Part shown: positions 6,129 through 8,562 of the stretch, piece by piece
Position numbering within the stretch: position 1 is the first letter of the stretch
Layout of the letters: every line of letters starts with the position of its first letter
Origin: CAZWDO01 sp964632485 [NCBI: uncultured bacterium]
GTDB lineage: Bacteria > JAGOEH01
Length of the DNA stretch: 8,562 nucleotides
Reading direction: 5' to 3'
Assembly (NCBI GenBank): GCA_964632485.1
Contig: CAZWDO010000012.1
Coordinates: 2,996-11,557 of the forward strand
Position numbers and translations under genes: made by a program
The notes under the pieces: model-generated
Database searches by the model: none
Told to the model about the DNA's origin: nothing
The model's input: only the letters and a program-made list of their open reading frames with translations

Positions 6129-7463
6129 TTGTTCAAGAGTTTTGCCAATGTGTTCCGCATTCCGGAACTACGGAAACGCATCCTCTATACCCTTGGGCTG
6201 ATCGTCGTTTTTCGAATTGGCGGCCATATTCCGATCCCGGGAATTAATACTGCCGCGTTAGGCGATTTTTTCGCCAATCAACAGGGGGGCCTGTTCGGTG
6301 TCTTTGATATGTTTACGGGAGGGGCTTTGCAACGCGCGACAATTTTTGCGCTGGGTATCATGCCTTATATCTCCGCTTCAATTATACTGCAAATGCTGGG
6401 CGCTGTCTTCCCTTATTATCAAAAACTCCAGCAAATGGGCGAAGAAGGACGGAAAAAAATTAACCAGCATACGCGTTATTTTACGGTGATACTCAGTCTG
6501 GTACAAGCCTTCGGTATCACGGTCTGGTTGCGCAGTATGGAGACCCAAACGGGTAAAGTTGTTCTGGCTGAAGGTGTATTTGAAGTAGCTTTCTTTACGC
6601 TGATGAGTATGATCACCTTTACTGCCGGTACGATTTTTATTATGTGGCTTGGGGAGCAGATCACGGAACGTGGAATCGGCAATGGGATTTCACTGCTGAT
6701 TATGGTTGGCATTGTCGATCGGTTTCCAAGTTCAATTGCTACCGAGGTCAGCAAAATGATTAATGGGTTGATGAGTCCCATTACCATGCTTGTGCTGATT
6801 GCTCTATTTGTTGTTGTTGTGGCGGCCGTGGTTTTGTTGAATGACGGTACGCGAAAGATTCCAGTTCAGTATGCCAAGCGAGTGATTGGCGGAAAAATGT
6901 ATGGCGGGCAAAATACTTATATTCCTCTGAAAGTGAACACTTCCGGAGTTATCCCCATTATTTTTGCTCAGTCTATTCTGTTTTTTCCTCAAACGATCGC
7001 TTCATTCTTTCCGGACACCGATTTCATGCAGACTTTTGCCACGCTTTTTTCGTACCAACACTGGTTTTATTGGTTAGTATATTCATTGATGATTGTATTT
7101 TTTGCCTATTTTTACACAGCGATTGTTTTCAATCCGGTGGATTTGGCGGAAAATATGAAACGCAATGGAGGGTTTGTTCCCGGTGTCCGTCCAGGGAAAC
7201 CGACCGCGACCTTTATCGATTACGTGTTGACGAGAATTACCTTGCCCGGGTCAATTGCTCTGGCATTGGTAGCGGTTTTCCCGTATATGATCATGAACTG
7301 GATGAACGTCGATTATGGATTCGCTTCATTTTTTGGTGGTACTGGTTTGTTGATCGTGGTGGGTGTGGCTTTGGATACTCTGCAACAAATTGAGAGTCAT
7401 TTAACCATGCGTCATTATGAGACGTTTTTAAAAAGTGGTAAAATGAGAGGTAGGAGAGGCTGA
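6129..7463 (+). CDS. secY: protein translocase channel subunit SecY, TTG start
   Basis: SecY is the pore of the SecYEG translocon in the inner membrane and passes or inserts proteins with SecA or ribosomes. The 444-residue product is full length, with ten hydrophobic segments at roughly 17-37, 72-96, 116-136, 153-175, 182-200, 214-238, 268-290, 311-335, 369-390 and 398-416. The glycine-rich plug region (GGLFGVFDMFTGGALQ, 53-68) precedes signature one (IFALGIMPYISASIILQML, 72-90). Signature two reads MWLGEQITERGIGNGIS (172-188). Arg354 in VPGVRPGKPT matches the arginine of E. coli (357) important for SecA-driven export. The tail reads MRHYETFLKSGKMRGR. It starts at TTG directly after the rplO stop and overlaps adk by one base. 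Confidence 0.98.
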   Translation: MFKSFANVFRIPELRKRILYTLGLIVVFRIGGHIPIPGINTAALGDFFANQQGGLFGVFDMFTGGALQRATIFALGIMPYISASIILQMLGAVFPYYQKLQQMGEEGRKKINQHTRYFTVILSLVQAFGITVWLRSMETQTGKVVLAEGVFEVAFFTLMSMITFTAGTIFIMWLGEQITERGIGNGISLLIMVGIVDRFPSSIATEVSKMINGLMSPITMLVLIALFVVVVAAVVLLNDGTRKIPVQYAKRVIGGKMYGGQNTYIPLKVNTSGVIPIIFAQSILFFPQTIASFFPDTDFMQTFATLFSYQHWFYWLVYSLMIVFFAYFYTAIVFNPVDLAENMKRNGGFVPGVRPGKPTATFIDYVLTRITLPGSIALALVAVFPYMIMNWMNVDYGFASFFGGTGLLIVVGVALDTLQQIESHLTMRHYETFLKSGKMRGRRG

Positions 7464-8110
7464 TGATGTTGATTTTATTAGGCGCTCCCGGAGCAGGGAA
7501 AGGGAGTGTTGCGGCTCATCTGGTGAATGCGTTTAAAATACCGCATATTTCCACGGGCGATATTCTTCGTGATCATATTTCCCGTGATACTGACTTGGGC
7601 CGACGGGTCAAAAGCTATACTCAAGCCGGGCAATTAGTGCCGGATGAGGTGATTTTGGCTTTAGTGGAGGATCGTCTTAAACAAGCTGATTGCGCCCGGG
7701 GATTCCTTTTTGACGGGTTCCCCCGGACACTGGCGCAAGCGGAAGGATTATCCCGGTTGTTATCCGACCATCAGCTAAGTTTGACAAAAGTGGTGAATTT
7801 GGTCGTGGGAAACGACATCATCATTCAACGATTGGTCAATCGTCGCGTATGTTCCCAATGCAAAGCGATTTATAATTTAGTGAATAAACCGCCGCGCCAG
7901 GAAGCATTATGCGATGTTTGTCATAGCCCTCTCGAACATCGGGCGGATGACCGACTGGAAGTCATTCAGAACCGATTGAGCGTCTATGAGATTCAGACTA
8001 AACCGTTGATTGAGTATTACACGCAGCTTCAATTGGTTTTTTCGATTGATGCCACTGCGAGTCCCGAAGAAAATTTCAAAATTATCCAAGAGGAAATCGT
8101 CGGAAAGTAA
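7463..8110 (+). CDS. adk: adenylate kinase, zinc-LID type
   Basis: Adenylate kinase interconverts ATP + AMP and 2 ADP in the cytoplasm. The 215-residue product is a long-form enzyme. The P-loop is GAPGAGKGSVA (8-18), where most members have GKGTQA. AMP-binding elements STGDILRD (30-37), AGQLVPDE (55-62) and DGFPRT (84-89) are intact. The LID (about 122-163) holds Cys130-x2-Cys133 and Cys150-x2-Cys153, a structural zinc site as in Bacillus, followed by HRADD with the usual Arg and Asp residues; Arg171 is also kept. The first ATG overlaps the secY TGA by one base; an ATG at 7466 is the alternative. AGGAG lies at 7452-7456. adk after secY is the common arrangement. Confidence 0.97.
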   Translation: MMLILLGAPGAGKGSVAAHLVNAFKIPHISTGDILRDHISRDTDLGRRVKSYTQAGQLVPDEVILALVEDRLKQADCARGFLFDGFPRTLAQAEGLSRLLSDHQLSLTKVVNLVVGNDIIIQRLVNRRVCSQCKAIYNLVNKPPRQEALCDVCHSPLEHRADDRLEVIQNRLSVYEIQTKPLIEYYTQLQLVFSIDATASPEENFKIIQEEIVGK

Positions 8111-8562
8111 TGAAAATATCAATTAAAAATCGGGATCAAATTTTAGGAATCCGTAAAGCGTCACGCCTTGTGGGTGAATGCCTGAACTATCTAAAAGATT
8201 TAATTAAACCCGGCATTCCGACTGCAGAACTGGATCGATTGGGCGAAGAGTTCATTCGACGCGCAGGTGGTCGGCCGGCATTTAAAGGATTTCAGGGATA
8301 TCCGGCCAGTGTTTGTATATCCCTGAATGAAGAAGTGGTACATGGAATTCCCAGCCCATTCCGAATGATCAGGTCCGGTGATTTGGTCAGCTTGGATGTG
8401 GGAGTGGAGAAGGATGGTTATTATGGCGATAGCGCGTTGAGTGTTTTTGTTGGAAATCCAACGGAAACGGTCAAACGTTTGATGGACACTACAGAGCAAG
8501 CGCTGTATCTTGGAATTGCGGCAGCAAAACATGCGCTGTGCATTGAGCTGATCCACCCCAAA
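8110..8562 (+). CDS. map: type I methionine aminopeptidase, N-terminal part
   Basis: Methionine aminopeptidase removes the initiator Met from new proteins when the second residue is small. The frame is open from ATG 8110 to the window end (151 codons of a usual 250 or so). KGFQGYPASVCISLNEEVVHGIP (59-81) contains the conserved His78, and LVSLDVGVEKDGYYGDSA (92-109) supplies two metal ligands, Asp96 and Asp107. The remaining ligands lie beyond the window. ATG 8110 overlaps the adk TAA by one base and lacks a well-spaced SD, so translation is probably coupled to adk. The last dozen residues (KHALCIELIHPK, 140-151) depart from the expected PGxRIGDIxxA pattern, perhaps from sequence error near a contig end. 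Confidence 0.94.
   Translation, partial: MKISIKNRDQILGIRKASRLVGECLNYLKDLIKPGIPTAELDRLGEEFIRRAGGRPAFKGFQGYPASVCISLNEEVVHGIPSPFRMIRSGDLVSLDVGVEKDGYYGDSALSVFVGNPTETVKRLMDTTEQALYLGIAAAKHALCIELIHPK

Noticed and set aside
7070-7393. 107-codon alternate + frame inside secY
   Set aside because: SecY is intact and conserved in the main frame through this region; the alternate product is rich in Cys, Trp and Arg in a way typical of a shifted frame.
7781-7810. TTGACA box inside adk as an internal promoter for map
   Set aside because: No -10 element is found at 16-18 nt downstream; the box is coding sequence for Leu-Thr-Lys.
8200-8556. 118-codon open frame on the - strand opposite map
   Set aside because: The + strand here clearly codes methionine aminopeptidase with metal ligands, so the opposite frame is a shadow.
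1-8562. A novel system, mobile element, CRISPR array or RNA gene hidden in the window
   Set aside because: Conserved genes fill almost every base, the largest gap is 23 nt, and no repeats or foreign-looking segments were seen.

Overview
The window is an uninterrupted stretch of a bacterial chromosome carrying the fused S10-spc ribosomal protein cluster. Nineteen genes, all on the + strand, run in the canonical order rpsS(partial)-rplV-rpsC-rplP-rpmC-rpsQ-rplN-rplX-rplE-rpsN-rpsH-rplF-rplR-rpsE-rpmD-rplO-secY-adk-map(partial). The first gene is cut at its 5' end and the last at its 3' end. No gap between genes exceeds 23 nt, and secY/adk and adk/map overlap by one base. There is no room for internal promoters or terminators at the junctions, so the simplest reading is one long transcript that starts upstream and continues downstream.

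Region by region: positions 1-2127 hold the distal half of the S10 operon (uS19, uL22, uS3, uL16, uL29, uS17). Positions 2139-6128 hold the spc block (uL14, uL24, uL5, zinc-type uS14, uS8, uL6, uL18, uS5, uL30, uL15). Positions 6129-8562 hold secY (protein-export channel), adk (adenylate kinase) and map (methionine aminopeptidase). The products build both ribosomal subunits, the membrane channel that ribosomes dock on, the enzyme that trims initiator Met from new proteins, and a nucleotide-balancing kinase.

Organism: a bacterium using the standard code, since TAA, TGA and TAG all act as stops. Shine-Dalgarno (SD) signals are strong, often overlapping the preceding stop codon, and four genes start with TTG. 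Zinc-binding cysteine sets are visible in uS14, uL24 and Adk. The style of S19, S3 and SecY recalls the FCB group or a neighbouring uncultivated phylum, but that is an impression from memory, not a placement. Proteobacteria of the E. coli type are unlikely given the zinc forms of uS14 and Adk.

This is conserved core genome. I see no mobile element, CRISPR array, tRNA, rRNA, defence system or unknown gene, and no evidence of a new biological system. The points worth a second look are small: UUG starts in essential highly expressed genes, SD/stop overlaps and decoy AUGs, a hairpin over the rplF SD, a T8 tract inside a perfect inverted repeat in rplF, a variant Adk P-loop, and an atypical final stretch of map that may be a contig-end artefact.
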